Notes: generated by a model from the letters alone, not told the origin. 64,000 nucleotides of DNA from Aurelia coerulea (GCA_039566865.1 CM076943.1:12758001-12822000), one strand, 5' to 3'; counted from the stretch's first letter, positions 1 through 11,537 are shown. Numbers and translations are program-made.

Positions 1-399
1 CGGAGGATAATTTCACACAGCAGGGCACTTTCTTGAAATTTTATATTAAAGTTTTACATGTTTTGCCACAAAAAATCTTCAGACAGGATGGATCGGAAAG
101 ACGACATAGGAATATAAGCAGGGTACTTTCTGGAAACTAGCCGGAGAGCTGATGCGTTATTTTAAAACCAGACCAGTATACACAGATAATCTGAGAAGCT
201 GTCAAAATAAATGCGTGGTTTGAAGCTACTTTGAAAGGAATTCTTGTGATTTTTGCGCGTATTCTTTTGGGCATCTTCTGAAGACGGCAGAGTTGGCAGG
301 AGCTAATAAAATCCCAACTAACTCACGCCGAGGGCGCAAAGACTGTGGGGGTCTGGAGGCGAAGCCCCTGGAAAGTTTTTCGGTCAATGCCCTGTTTTA

Positions 400-960
400 T
401 GCTCGGAGGTCCTGGAGAAAAAAAATTTACGAATCCAAAAATTTTTCAAACAGGCTAGCTAAAATCAAACTAAGACATGATAAGGATACTTCGTCGAGAG
501 CATTGTGTAAGATTTACTTGATATTTGATTTACAAAAGTCATCACGAGATTTCATGGGGTCCGACAAAAGTCATGGCGTGGTCACAGTAAATTAGCTGGG
601 GCATTGAAAAGAGGCGGTCTTAGGGCGAAGCCCCCAGGAAAGTTTTTGGGGCCACGCCGTTTATTTTGGCTTAGAATGCATTTCCCAATATCATGCTTGC
701 CATTAGCGACAAAGGAACCTTGGATAGTTTGTGAGCTATCCTATAAATTGGAGCACGCGGAAATTTTTTGAAGAAACAGCTTTGACTATGGCTTAGAATG
801 CATCTCCAAATATCATGCTTGCCATTAGCGACAAGGAAACTTTGATAGTTTTGTGACAGTTATCTTATAAGCTGGAGCATGAGGAAAACTTTTGCAGAAA
901 AATCCTTTACTTTGGCTTAGAGTGCATCCCCTGATTCCATATTTGCCAGTGCTAAAGTGG
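400..960 (+). repeat. dispersed repeat, copy 1, with internal ~122-bp tandem units
   Basis: Starts with a stretch containing ACGAATCCAAAAA and GGCTAGCTAAAATCAAACTA. It continues with two full and one partial unit beginning GGCTTAGAATGCAT (near 669, 790 and 914), each followed by ATCATGCTTGCCATTAG or a variant. The same blocks recur in the same order at 40510-40910, so this is a dispersed family and not a gene. The short ORF at 293-595 lies partly inside it and has no protein-like features. Positions 1-290 hold nothing I recognise. Confidence 0.7.
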
Positions 961-1677
961 AAGATTTAAAATTTCACGGAAAGTTCTTATCCAACCTATA
1001 CCCAGCTTTTTCTATTCGGTTTTCGAGGGATCTCGAGGAGCATCTTTCCACAAAAATGGGGGCAATGGCCCCCCTTACCCCCCCCATGGCCACGCCACTG
1101 CCCTTGAGTCTAGATATGAATATTGAAGTCTGGGTATTTTTCGTCTCACTTGACGAAGTGCTTCTGATGTCAAAAGGGCTGAGCATTCCAAAATAAAATT
1201 TTCTTGCATCGGAATCTCCAACAAATTCGTTTACAATGCTGACAAGGTTGAGTCTGTTATTGTGCACATGTTGCACCATAAGGTGCTTGAGGCAGTTGTT
1301 TGCTGTTATTTACCTTAGATATAGGTCTGACTCGCTTCAGGGCTAAGGGCCTGTCACTGATGATCAGTTTACTACGTTATTATGAAGAGAAAGAATATTC
1401 AACTTTTGGAAATTATTGGGGTGGGGGGGGGGGGCGGGCCTGACCGGCCCCAATAGCTGCTACTGGCCTGTTCATTATGAAAGCCCATTCCGTTTTTTTT
1501 TTGGTAGACTTCAGTGTCTTCAGAGAGATTTTTGTCGTATTCTTTTGGGCCCTTCTAGAAACGGTAGAGTTTTGGTAGGAGCTAAAATCCAATTCTGTTT
1601 TCTACCGAAAAAGATCGACTTCGCAGACTTCAGATAGTTTTTTGCGTAAGCCCATTGGTTTGGTCATTCTGTCTCCG
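961..1677. other. no gene seen
   Basis: Small ORFs here (957-1196 plus, 974-1279 minus, 1416-1637 plus) have no recognisable domains and overlap each other on opposite strands. A run of G occurs near 1421-1435. A phrase around 1528-1590 resembles 252-310 (GTATTCTTTTGGGC, then GGTAGAGTT or GGCAGAGTT, then GGAGCTAA), suggesting another diverged repeat. Confidence 0.5.
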
Positions 1678-2210
1678 TTAGGACCTGTTCATATGGAGGC
1701 GAGCCAGCCCGCCTACCGGGCTGGCCCGCTAAGTGAGCTGATTTCGCATTCTGTTCATGTGGCAAAATCCATCCCGCCTACTGGGCTGGAATTGGTCACG
1801 TGCCATCGTTGGTGGTATTGTTTTGCATGCCCACCCATGCGCAGTAGAGACCTTTTCGTCTCGGCAGGCGGGCTGGAGTGTTCATATGGGAAAATTTTGA
1901 TCTCGCCAAGCGGGATCCCGGCAGTACTTGAGTGAGATCTCGCCTACCGGGCCAGCCCGCCTGCTCATATGAACAGACAACAAACTTTGAATGGGAAACA
2001 GGGATAAGGTGAGATCTCGGCAAAAACCTCCAGCCCGGTAGGCGGGCTGGCTCGCCTCCATAATCAACGTAATGATTTAAGAAAATAATGATTAAGTATT
2101 CATAAAATTCTTTGAAATAAAGTTTAGTTTGAAGTAAAAGCTCTTCATAAGACATTTCAAGATAATGTTTAGTTTCTATCAAGATTCGCGTAACATCTGG
2201 TTTGAAGAAA
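1678..2210 (+). mobile_element. inverted-repeat DNA element, copy 1 of a 533-bp duplicated repeat
   Basis: Begins TTAGGACCTGTTCATATGG followed by a GC-rich arm (GGCGAGCCAGCCCGCC). The inverted counterpart of the arm ends near 2062 (GGCGGGCTGGCTCGCC). A further ~150 bp is shared with copy 2 at 4031-4563 and ends at TTTGAAGAAA in both. On the minus strand that last part is an open frame of about 48 codons, kept open in both copies, that looks more protein-like than the rest. The arms could form a strong GC-rich hairpin. No transposase is present, so this is a MITE-like or transduplicating element. Confidence 0.75.
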
Positions 2211-2835
2211 TTTTCCTCTGAGAAGTCTGCCAACTCTGCCGTTTTCAGAATTTATGTCCTCTCGAAAGTTTTCTCTAAGATCTCCCCGATCTCTACGTTT
2301 TCTTTTGGTCGCATTCATTTGGTAGCTGAGCTGACATTTTTCTCTGCGAGATCTGTCATTTTCCGAAGATTTCCGAGACTTCAGTTGACTAAAAGAATAC
2401 GCTATTTGTTTACTTCCTATAGCTAAAAGTATCCGACTTCGATGCAGGCATTTAGAACTGTTACAAGCGCAACTTTAGCTAAGATTTCACAATGTTTTTG
2501 AAAAATCACACCAGTTTTTCTCGTGAGAAACGTTTGCTAGAGATAGACTGTTTACTGAATATCATCATGAATTTCTAAGTAGCAACATCGAAACGCATCG
2601 GAATCACTTAAACGTAATGTGTCCATGTAAGTACAGCTGCGTATACGCTCTTGTCAAAATTTGCTGACGCGATGCTGACGAAGAGCCTCGAAGAACGCAC
2701 TGTGATTGGTTGAATTTAACTGATCACATGCAAAACTAGAGTTTAAATTTCACGAAGCTGCCTGCTGTAAGATTTCGGGTTCAGCTTTGGAATCGCAACC
2801 GCAAGTAACTCCTATAGAGGGCCTGGTATACATGT
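2211..2835. other. no gene seen
   Basis: AT-rich sequence between repeats. The only open frame, 2202-2426, has no recognisable features. Nothing else is supported. Confidence 0.5.
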
Positions 2836-3155
2836 GCCTGCCCGGGTTATGGGTTAATTTACGATATTTTGCCCTAGTTATGGGTCATTTTTCGTGAATT
2901 GTGTCCAGTTTATGGGTCTCTTTGCGGAAATTTGCTGTAGTTATCGGTAAGTGTCAGAGGTTTATTGCTATTATTGGCTATTATGACAAAAGACTTTCAT
3001 AGAAAAGAATTTAGGTCTACCAATTTTCTATTGACTCTGTATGTAATGATTCTTGTGGAAAATGTTGCCCTGTTTATGGGGTCATATTTCAAAATTTGCC
3101 CTAGTTATGGGGTCATATATTCCAAATTTTGCCCTGGGTATGTATGGGTCCAAAC
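2836..3155 (+). repeat. degenerate short tandem array (~31-33 bp units)
   Basis: Several imperfect units built on TTATGGGTCA ... AATTTGCCCTAG repeat head to tail (for example near 2848, 2880, 2912, 3072 and 3104). The style matches the internal arrays of the G-run elements at 17.75, 21.4, 34.6 and 43.0 kb, so this may be the core of another, eroded member. Confidence 0.6.
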
Positions 3156-3555
3156 TCTGAATTCTCAAAGGCACACAAATACTAGACTGATTACAATTCG
3201 TCGTAAATTTCACTCGTTTTTTATATTTTGACTTTAACTTTTTCGCTCAATCTAACCTGTTTGAGCGAGCAATCCAATTCAATAAATAGGTAAAATAATT
3301 CTACTCAATAGATAAAATTTCGAGCGAAAACTAGAGACGACCTGTAATAAGTCTACATATATACCAAACCTCCTATAGGAGTTCCCCCCTCACTCTAGGG
3401 AAACAAGGCCCTCACTGAAGCGACAACAACATCATCAATTCAATTCACTCAGATGAGCGAAAGTTGAGTGTCTTTGTGGAGTAAGGCCATGCAAGAGTCA
3501 CATACACCATTTTTGCATGAGAATCACAAGAAAGATGTGATAGTTTAGTTACTTT

Positions 3556-3936
3556 CTTTACGCGTATTCTTTTTATAAGAAACTAAGAATTTAGGCCAGT
3601 GCCGAAAGTTTCTTTTAAAATTATCAGATTTTGAGTACTCAGAGCTTCTTACAAGTTTCTTAGAGGTTCCATAACAATCTTCATGTTCACTACCTGTACC
3701 CTCGTGAACATTTCAAAACTTTTTGAAGCCTTTCCAATGTTTAGACATTGGTCAAGTACCTTACGAGTGATATGATACAGGAAACAAATGAAAATAAATT
3801 GAAATTATGTTAAGGATTTCCTTTAACAAAAAAGAGTTTCTTAACTTATATCTTCCCAGTGCAGGAATTTCTTAATGTTTTAGCGATCTGAGAGTTGTGC
3901 TCCTTATGGGCAGTTTCTTACGAAAAAATACGTGTT
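3556..3936. mobile_element. MITE-like element with TATAAGAAAC-type terminal inverted repeats
   Basis: The left end (ACGCGTATTCTTTTTATAAG, continuing AAACT) is the inverse of the right end near 3910-3936, whose reverse complement begins ACACGTATTTTTTCGTAAG. An internal phrase TTTTGAGTACTCAGAG recurs, sometimes inverted, at 43797-43890 and 52316-52418, and a longer relative lies at 53221-53938. No coding capacity. Confidence 0.65.
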
Positions 3937-4030
3937 GCCTATTTATTGATTTGATGCCAATGCAAAGATCGTCAAATTTCAATGCACAGCACGAGCATCT
4001 TTGTCCATATTTTTACAAGTGCCCCCTGAC

Positions 4031-4563
4031 TTAGGACCTGTTCATATGGAGGCGAGCCAGCCCGCCTACCGGGCTGACCCGCTAAGTGAGCTGATTTCGC
4101 ATTCTGTGCATATGGCAAATCCATCCCGCCTACTAGGATGGAATTGGTCACGTGCCATCGTTGGTGGTATTGTTTTGCATGCCCACGCGTGCGTAGTAGA
4201 GGGGTTTTCGTCTCGGCAGGCGGGCTGGAGTGTTCATATGGGAAAATTTTGATCCCGCCAAGCGGGATCCCCGGCAGTACTTAAGTGAGATCTCGCCTAA
4301 CGAGCCAGCCCGCCTGCTCATATGAACAGACAACAAACTTTGAATGGGAAACAGGGATAAGGTGAGATCTCGGCAAAAACCTCCAGCCCGGTAGGCGGGC
4401 TGGCTCGCCTCCATAATCAACGTAATGATTTAAGAAAATAATGATTAAGTATTCATAAAATTCTTTGAAATAAAGTTTAGTTTGAAGTAAAAGCTCTTCA
4501 TAAGACATTTCAAGATAATGTTTAGTTTCTATCAAGATTCGCGTAACATCTGGTTTGAAGAAA
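4031..4563 (+). mobile_element. inverted-repeat DNA element, copy 2 of the 533-bp repeat
   Basis: Near-identical, collinear copy of 1678-2210 with the same left terminus (TTAGGACCTG) and the same abrupt end after GAAGAAA, then unrelated flanks. The minus-strand open frame (first Met near 4535) is kept. High identity over the whole length, including the low-complexity hairpin arm, implies a recent duplication or transposition. Confidence 0.8.
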
Positions 4564-5355
4564 AGCCGGCATTTCTGGTCACCGTTTTAGACTTTATGGC
4601 GGCATTTAGGATACGTTTTTAAAAGTAGGTGGCATCTTGGATATTCAAAGAAATCGGATAAGTCAACAAGGCTATCATCTTCCATGAGCTTGACAATAAT
4701 GAATTATGCAAGTTTCTTTCATGCATGATCTCTTCGTGGATTGCTCTGAAAACTGAAGCATGAGTAATAAGACGCCGCAGGTACGCCACTGGCTACGATG
4801 TTGAATCTCTTTCCTCATCTACTGTCCACTTTGCCCGACGCTTTCTAGCTAACACTAAACGACATCGAAATAATACAGTCTTTTTTACTCTTGTAGCCCA
4901 GCCAGAAGATGCAAGAATGAATGCTTTGGCTTCTATGAACAATGCAAAACGATGGCATCCACAGTCGAATCGCAAATTGTATGCCTGAAGTCAAGGGACA
5001 ATTGTTATATAGGATGTTCAAGTCTATTGTAGATATTGAGATAAATCAATTACACTCCTCCTAGTTATTCTCAAAAACAGTTTCTTCGAAAATATGAAAA
5101 TGAAGGTTGAAGAAGGTCACGACCTATCGAGCTTGACTCTTCATCGGGTTTTAACTATTTTAACCCTATCTTGACCGGACTTTATTGAGCATCCACGGGC
5201 CGGGGGGGCAGATTACCCCCCTCAGAGCTCTGAATTCACAAGGGCTAGAAACATGAAACTCCTTCATCTTGTGTAACTTAATGAGAAACTTCCGAATATC
5301 TAATCTGTTCTACTCTAAATTGTTGTATTTTTGATGACGTCATCAATTTCTTTGT
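4564..5355. other. no gene seen; isolated piggyBac-like half end
   Basis: No convincing ORF. At about 5158 the sequence TTAACCCTATCTTGACCGG resembles the terminal repeat of the TTAA-flanked elements, but I found no matching inverted end nearby, so it may be a truncated relative. Confidence 0.45.
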
Positions 5356-5359
5356 TTAA

Positions 5360-5920
5360 CCCTATCTGACCTGGGGGGGGGGGTGGCGGAATCCGCCCCC
5401 CCTAGTACATTTTTGTTTGCACCGTTTTCCACACAAGCAGCAGGCCTCCGATACTTCGTAAGTTTAACTTTGTATCATAGAGCAATAAAATTGCAACAAT
5501 TTGGACATTCTATTTTTAGCCTTGTTTCCATGGTTACCAATTTTTCATACTGCACTCTGTGAAAAACATATTTGTATCTCTCTTAATTATGTTTAATTGG
5601 TTCAATTAAGTCTAAATCAAGAATTTACATATATTTTGATCTATATCTTTCATTTCTTTATGAAAAATAAGGTTTCATGACCTTTTAGCAACCTTTCATT
5701 TATATGACGTCATATGACATCATAATGATCATCATGCTCTAGCAACAACAACAACAGCGCTAATTGGATTATGATTTCAAATTTTCAGTGTTTATATAAT
5801 GAACTACCTTTGTGCCAAGTTTGGCTGCCATATCTCTTATGACAACAGAGATAAACAGGGGGGGGGGCGGAATCCGCCCCCCAGGCATTGAGTGTTTCAA
5901 AACACCCAGGTCAGATAGGG
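5360..5920. mobile_element. piggyBac-type MITE (TTAA target duplication), copy B
   Basis: The left end CCCTATCTGACCTGGG is preceded by TTAA (5356-5359). The right end is its inverse, CCCAGGTCAGATAGGG, followed by TTAA (5921-5924). A TTAA duplication plus a terminal repeat beginning CCC is the hallmark of piggyBac transposition. The ~561-bp interior has G and C runs just inside the ends and no transposase. It shares its interior with the element at 32656-33197. Confidence 0.85.
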
Positions 5921-5924
5921 TTAA

Positions 5925-7225
5925 GGCCAAAAACAATACTCTTACAGACTTGACTATAAATACTCTCTTGAGACAAATATTATGCTTCTTATACTACCTT
6001 TAACTGACAAATAAAACATCAAAGCCTCTAAAAACATGATTTTCTAAAAAATTATGAAATTTGTAAACATACATCTATTACCTAAATTCATTTGATATAT
6101 GACGTCATGAATGACGTCATACAGAATGAAACAAAAAATAGGGTATTTCAAAATTGTTTTATTGATTTATGGTTGCATTGAAAATTTCATCCATTATCTC
6201 ACTTCTGTCAAGAATCATCTTAGTTTGAGGTTATAAAGGGTTTGACCGCAAAGCCAACAAGATATTATAGGTGACCTGAAGCGAAATTTTCTATCAATGC
6301 AAATGATCAGCACTGTCGAATGATTTTTTTTTCTTTGATATCTCATTACGTTTTCAAATTATCCACTGATTTTATGTTTCAACTGATGGCGCCATTTTAT
6401 TTGCAAATGACTAGGATAACATATGGCATAATTGTGCAAAGTTTTTTGATTAGATTTCTCTTTGGAAACATGGTCAACCTTATATACTTTCCTTATTTTT
6501 CACAAACAAAATGACGTCATCAGCCAATGGTACGAAACAATGGATAACTCAAAAATGAGACAAGGTATCAAGAAATCTTGAACGGCATTTTTTATCATTT
6601 AGCGGCGCTATTCATTTGAATAAATACAAATGTTCGCTTCAGATCGCCTTTAAAACTGCTCTCTGAAAAATTGTTATCTTTCCAAAGATACATGAGACAC
6701 GAGACACGGACCAGGGATAAGAGTTGTACCTCTTCTTCGTTCAGGTTACAGTGAAAGTAAGAGATAAGTGCCCTAGGGTTGCCACTGACTGCTGACGACA
6801 CGCTGACTTATTGCAACCAAATCATATTAATCTGATACCTGAAAGAAGTTTCTATAAATCATACGCTTTCATCTTGTAGTTACTGCCTAGATTACTTAAT
6901 GGAAACTAACTTGATGATAAGTGGTTAGATGTAACACTCTTACATCTGTCCAAACCTTTCTTCAAAAAAGTAAATACACCTTTACGGTGGGCCATTACGG
7001 AGTGAAACCAGCTGAAAAAATTAATTGCTCATCTTATGCTTTAGCAAATAAGTCAACGGTATTAAAAGAGTAAGACTACCACTTAGTTTTGTATTGCAAT
7101 TTTGTTTCTCAGCAAGGTTACCAAGAAATACAGGTATGCCATTTTATCTTAATTATATTTTTTTAATATCTATACAGGTAACTGATTTCAGTTACTAGCT
7201 GTTTACAAGCAGATCTGCCACAAAG
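5925..7225. other. no gene seen; several TGACGTCA palindromes
   Basis: AT-rich. The ORFs at 6320-6514 and 6595-6801 have no domain. TGACGTCA octamers occur near 6102, 6113 and 6512, with others inside or beside the neighbouring MITE (5337, 5706). Confidence 0.5.
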
Positions 7226-7309
7226 CCTAAATTACAAAACCTAAATTACAAAACCTAAATTACAAAACCTAAATTACAAAACCTAAATTACAAAACCTAA
7301 ATTACAAAA
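7226..7309 (+). repeat. minisatellite, six copies of a 14-bp unit
   Basis: CCTAAATTACAAAA is repeated six times in tandem with almost no variation (84 bp). Near-perfect repeats suggest recent expansion. It lies about 210 bp upstream of the first DIRS-like coding trace. Confidence 0.9.
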
Positions 7310-7529
7310 TCAGTCAGTGAAATAATCACTCAAAGGCTTACTTTTTGTGAACTTGATGTGAACATTTTGTTTGGTAAAAGTAATCAACTGTTAGACAAAG
7401 AATTAGAAAAATAAAGGGAATCACTCAAGCTCCAACTGTCCCGATAATCCAAATGCACCCCAGCGCGGAAGGGACAACCCCCATACCAAGGCCACAACAA
7501 ATCGGGACGGAAAGAACTGAGTGCTTCTC

Positions 7530-9262
7530 TCAAATTGGACTTGCCTAAGCGACTTGGGCAAGTCCACTCTCAAGTAAATGTAGATAGATTAGAATCTGAG
7601 CTTGATGGTCATCCAAACAGGGAATTTGTGCGAAATTTATGCAGCCACCTTTGCGTTGGGGCAAGAATAGGTTAAAGGGGGTGAGAAGGCTCCGAATGTC
7701 CCCCAAGCTCCCTACGGCAAATGCAAATCCTACTAAGATTTCAGAAAATCTCAAGAAGGATATTTCATTAGGAAGAGTGGCAGGCCCTTTCCGAGATCCA
7801 CCTTTTCACAATTTCCAGGTCTCGCAACTGGGAGTGATTCCAAAAAAGAACTCAGCAAAATTTCGCACAATTATTGTTCAACTGTCATACCCAAAATCAG
7901 GAGATTCAATAAATTCGGCAATTGATAAGGATTCTTATTCGCTTTCTTATGTTACTATTGATCAAGCTATAGAAGCCATTCAAAGCTTTGGACAAGGAAC
8001 TATGTTAGCTAAAACTGACATCGAATCAGCCTTTAGATTTTTCCCAGTGGACCCCGAAGAAGCATAGGTTCCAAATCTTTAAAAAGGCTGGTGTAAAATT
8101 GAGTGACCTATTTCTTTGAACTGAATGACTTCAAATAAACTTTAGCTAATTCTCTATAATTCTACCGTTGGAATTTTCTGAAATCTTCGATATTTCCAGA
8201 ATTAGAGCGTTTTTCTTCTTTTTCAAGAATTCAAGAAAAATTTTCAAAAAAACTTAAAACCATCGTAATTTCTAAACTGTTTAACGTAACATGAAACGAT
8301 TTCGAAAAAAACCATAGTTTATGAATGCTTACAATATGGTATCAAGCAAAAGTCTGTCACTCATCTGGTTTATGATTTAGAAATTTGATGACGTCACATC
8401 CTCAAATGAGTTGGAATGTAAGATACACCGTAATTTCCAAAAATATTAAAAATTTCTGACAAGTCCAACGGTAGAATTATAGATAAATATCTAAAGTTTC
8501 TTTCAAGCCATTCATTCAGAAGAAATAGATCATTGAATTTTACACCCACCTTTTTTCGCCGAGTTAAAGATTTGGAGCCTATGCTCCCCGAAGACTGGGA
8601 GCTACTGGGCATGAAGTGGGAAGGTCTTTATTATTATGAAATGTATCTTCCCTTTGGACTAAGCAGTGCACCGTTCCTGTTTAATCAACTGGCGGACGCA
8701 ATCGAATGGATTCTTCGTGAGAAGTGCGCTATTTCGTATGTGACACATTTTGTGGACGATTTCCTGATAATGGAACCAAAACAGGGTGCCACACAGTCAT
8801 CAACCTCAGACTGTGTGATTTCATTGCACAGCATGCTCCTAGCCTTCGATTCCCTGAATATCCCCCTATCCGCAGGGAAAACACAGGGTCCGCTTCCCAG
8901 ACTGGAATACTGGAATTCCTAGGTATTATACTCGACAGCGAAAAATGGAAGCATCTTTACCTGCCGATAAACTTTCTCGGCCGCAAGTTGAGCTTCAGTT
9001 ATGGCATAAAAGAAAATCTGCTACACTAAAGGAACTCTAGTCCCTCATAGGTACACTCAATTTTGCATGTAAGGTTATCCCACCAGGCAGAGCTTTCCTT
9101 CAACGCATTATAAATCTCACGGTTGGAGTTAAAAAATAGCACCATCATATTAGGTTAAGCAAAGCCTTTTTTGAGGACACCCAAATGTGGGAAACCTTCC
9201 TAAAATCTTGGAAAGGTAAAAATTTCTTTTTGAATCAGTTCTGGGAAAGTTCTAAGTTCGGA
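7530..9262 (+). pseudogene. DIRS-like retroelement pol (reverse transcriptase, start of RNase H), broken
   Basis: Translations in shifting frames read as a DIRS-type reverse transcriptase. A lead-in (HPNREFV near 7610) is followed by GPFRDPPFHNFQVS (from 7792), then the first conserved aspartate block LAKTDIESAFRF near 8007. After an intervening MITE (8061-8585) the frame resumes with LPFGLSSAPFLFNQLADAIEWI, then the catalytic FVDDF motif near 8752. A frameshift near 8905 leads into LEFLGIILDS, and the trace continues through SLIGTLNFACKVIPPGRAFL to about 9262, where the RNase H part is cut by the non-LTR insertion. At least two frameshifts plus two insertions make it non-functional. The DIRS assignment rests on the RT-RNase H block pattern. 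No tyrosine recombinase or terminal repeat was identified. Confidence 0.8.
8061..8585. mobile_element. Mutator-like MITE with 9-bp target site duplication inside the DIRS pol
   Basis: The left end AGCATAGGTTCCAAATCTTT is inverted at the right end, whose reverse complement begins AGCATAGGCTCCAAATCTTT. It is flanked by a perfect 9-bp direct repeat CCCCGAAGA at 8052-8060 and 8586-8594. Removing the element plus one repeat rejoins the reverse-transcriptase frame exactly (...DPE-DWE...). A 9-bp duplication is typical of Mutator-like elements. The 525-bp interior has no transposase. Confidence 0.9.
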
Positions 9263-9344
9263 TGATTTGTTTCCAAAATGGCGGTGAACATGTGTTTGTT
9301 GTCAGTGCGATAAATTCTTTCAGTTATGTGGCATCTGGTCTAGA

Positions 9345-11366
9345 ATGGGTATCATAGATCAAGAAATAGATCGATACAAGATTAAGGTTGATCCTAATAA
9401 GCGTACTGGAAAGACAAGAGATTTGGAAGAGGACAAAATCGATGTTAGTTTATACAGCGAGAGTGCCAAGACTTGCGGCTTCACCACAAAAGAACCAATC
9501 ATATGGATCCGTGCATTTGAAAGATATTATGAGCAGCAAACAAAACTAAAGTGCGAATGGAACAAAGTCTCCAATCAGAATCAGCAGTACTCTGAATTGC
9601 AGTTATTTGTCCATAACCAAGCTGGACTTAAATGCATCACCATCCATATTTATTTGACAACGGGCGTGATTCTCGTCAAAGGTAACTTTTGGAAGCAATG
9701 GGCAGATAGTGAATTTGCCACATTCAAAGAAGCAATTGTAAATATTGATAAAGATGACAATGGTGACACAGTTAGATCGCATCCACCATCAGTGGAGTTT
9801 CTATCAGCTCTTGACTCAACCAGCTCAAAGAAAAAGTTATCAGAAGTCCAAGAGGACAAAGAATTAAAAGCAGAATCTCCAGAGTCACATCATCAATTAT
9901 CCAAAGAAATAGAATTTCTCACCACTGAAAATGGGAAAATCAAAGCTTCAGTTGGGATACTAGAGAAAGGAATAACTGATATGAATAAGGCTTTTGAATC
10001 GATCAAAGAATCACTTAATACCCATGAAAAGAGAATTAAAACAGTCATCAGTCAAATCGAAGACAAATTTGAAGCTAAGCTTCAAGTTTACAATGAGGAA
10101 ATTAAAAAAGAGATGAAAAAGGAAATAACAAATATGAAGAATTCTTTCCAGGATAAGATGCTCAATTTTGAAGTGAATATAAAGAAACAACTTGATAATA
10201 ACAAAATGACCAAGGAGGATAAGGATACTGTCCAAAGAGTGACAAAGGTAGAAATAGACTTTGGTGAAACTAAGACCCTAATGGAGAGAATAAGTGGTAG
10301 AATAAAAGATGTTGAAGATCATCTGAATACCCACGATATTGAACAAGGAGTGTCAGACAAAGTAGAAACTCTGAACAGGAAAATCAAGTCTTTGGAAGAG
10401 AAAATATCAAATCTAGAAATCTCAAGGTCACATGCTCCTGCTGTAAAATTCCACTCTACAGTAACAAAACAAATACCCCAGCAAACTCCTGGCAGTGATG
10501 GTACAGATCAAGCTCAATATGACACACCAAGTAGAGCCCGGCAAATGAGTGATGACAATCACCCAAGCCAGGATGATGATTTTGCAAGAAATAGAGTTAA
10601 GGCAAGGAGTTCTTATGGAAAACCTAGAAGGTCCCTGACTGTTCTTATGGACTCAAACAGAAGACTAATTGATGCTCAGCTGCTCTGGAAAGATTGCAAG
10701 TTGATTCCTTGTAATACACTTGAAAGAGCTCTGGAAATAATTGACTCTTTGTTTGATCATCCTGATGCCCTTCTAATTCACGCAGGTGTAAATGACATTG
10801 AATCAAAATCACCTGATGAAATACTTGAGTTAGTTGAAAAAGTAGTTCAATTGGCAAAGCAAAAGTTACCAGATACATTCTTGATTATCTCAGAAATAAC
10901 ACCTCGAATGGATCACTTTGACAGGGATGTCTTCCAGACAAACAGCCGTATTCAAGATCTGGCTTATAATGATGGCAACATTACCCTTATTAGACATAAT
11001 AACCTGAGGAATTTCCAATCAATGAGAGATAATAAGCATGTCTCTGAAGATCTTGGGATCCAAAAATTGGCAGGAAATCTGAAGTATGGCATCAGAAAGG
11101 CTTTTGGAATTCAGACAACTGAAAATTTTAGACCTCAGATCAGTAACAAACAAGACTGGAGAGCATATGCTCCGTCTTCCATTCCAGGGGCAAATTCAAG
11201 ACCTCCCCAAATGTGGCAAGGTAGATTTGATAATATGAATCCGAACTCTCACAGTTATCAGAAAGAAACAGAACGATATGAAGAAAATGCACTGAAGAGT
11301 TTAGATCAGAGGATTGGTCAACTCATATTGATGCTTTCAAACGGCCAGATGCCCATCAAAAAGTAA
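9345..11366 (+). CDS. non-LTR retrotransposon ORF1: coiled coil plus SGNH esterase-like domain
   Basis: 673 residues, no stop. Residues 1-150 form a globular-looking N-terminal part ending with a strand-rich block (ITIHIYLTTGVILVKG). Residues 165-370 are Lys/Glu-rich with heptad-like spacing, a predicted coiled coil suited to ORF1 trimerisation. Residues 428-590 read as an SGNH/GDSL-type esterase: a DSNRR block near 435 in the place of the nucleophile block, IHAGVNDI near 480 carrying the Gly and Asn blocks, and DNKHVSEDLG near 565 carrying the His block. ORF1 esterases are known in CR1/L2-type elements. The expected role is RNA binding and RNP assembly, with the esterase substrate unknown. 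The C-terminal ~80 residues are low-complexity and hydrophilic. The start is the first ATG of the frame. The family call is firm, the exact clade is not. Confidence 0.85.
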   Translation: MGIIDQEIDRYKIKVDPNKRTGKTRDLEEDKIDVSLYSESAKTCGFTTKEPIIWIRAFERYYEQQTKLKCEWNKVSNQNQQYSELQLFVHNQAGLKCITIHIYLTTGVILVKGNFWKQWADSEFATFKEAIVNIDKDDNGDTVRSHPPSVEFLSALDSTSSKKKLSEVQEDKELKAESPESHHQLSKEIEFLTTENGKIKASVGILEKGITDMNKAFESIKESLNTHEKRIKTVISQIEDKFEAKLQVYNEEIKKEMKKEITNMKNSFQDKMLNFEVNIKKQLDNNKMTKEDKDTVQRVTKVEIDFGETKTLMERISGRIKDVEDHLNTHDIEQGVSDKVETLNRKIKSLEEKISNLEISRSHAPAVKFHSTVTKQIPQQTPGSDGTDQAQYDTPSRARQMSDDNHPSQDDDFARNRVKARSSYGKPRRSLTVLMDSNRRLIDAQLLWKDCKLIPCNTLERALEIIDSLFDHPDALLIHAGVNDIESKSPDEILELVEKVVQLAKQKLPDTFLIISEITPRMDHFDRDVFQTNSRIQDLAYNDGNITLIRHNNLRNFQSMRDNKHVSEDLGIQKLAGNLKYGIRKAFGIQTTENFRPQISNKQDWRAYAPSSIPGANSRPPQMWQGRFDNMNPNSHSYQKETERYEENALKSLDQRIGQLILMLSNGQMPIKK

Positions 11367-11537
11367 AACACAAGAAGGCAACTTCTTCTCTTATAGACAG
11401 AAAAGTTTTCAATACTGCTTGCTGATTTCACAGTACATTTTGTAAGTTTTGGTTTAGGTTTTCTTGTTGTTCTTTGTTTGATTTATATATCTGAGTTTTT
11501 GGTTTCCCTTTTACTGGATATTATTTCCAACATAAAA

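Noticed and set aside
5158..5180. Fourth TTAA piggyBac-type element
   Set aside because: Only one terminal-repeat-like end was found and no matching inverse within several kb.
7226..7309. Possible CRISPR-like array
   Set aside because: The 14-bp units are contiguous with no spacers, in a eukaryotic context.
11478..11537. Extra 20 residues at the ORF2 N-terminus
   Set aside because: The endonuclease fold starts right after the second Met. The upstream part is hydrophobic and AT-rich and more likely inter-ORF spacer.
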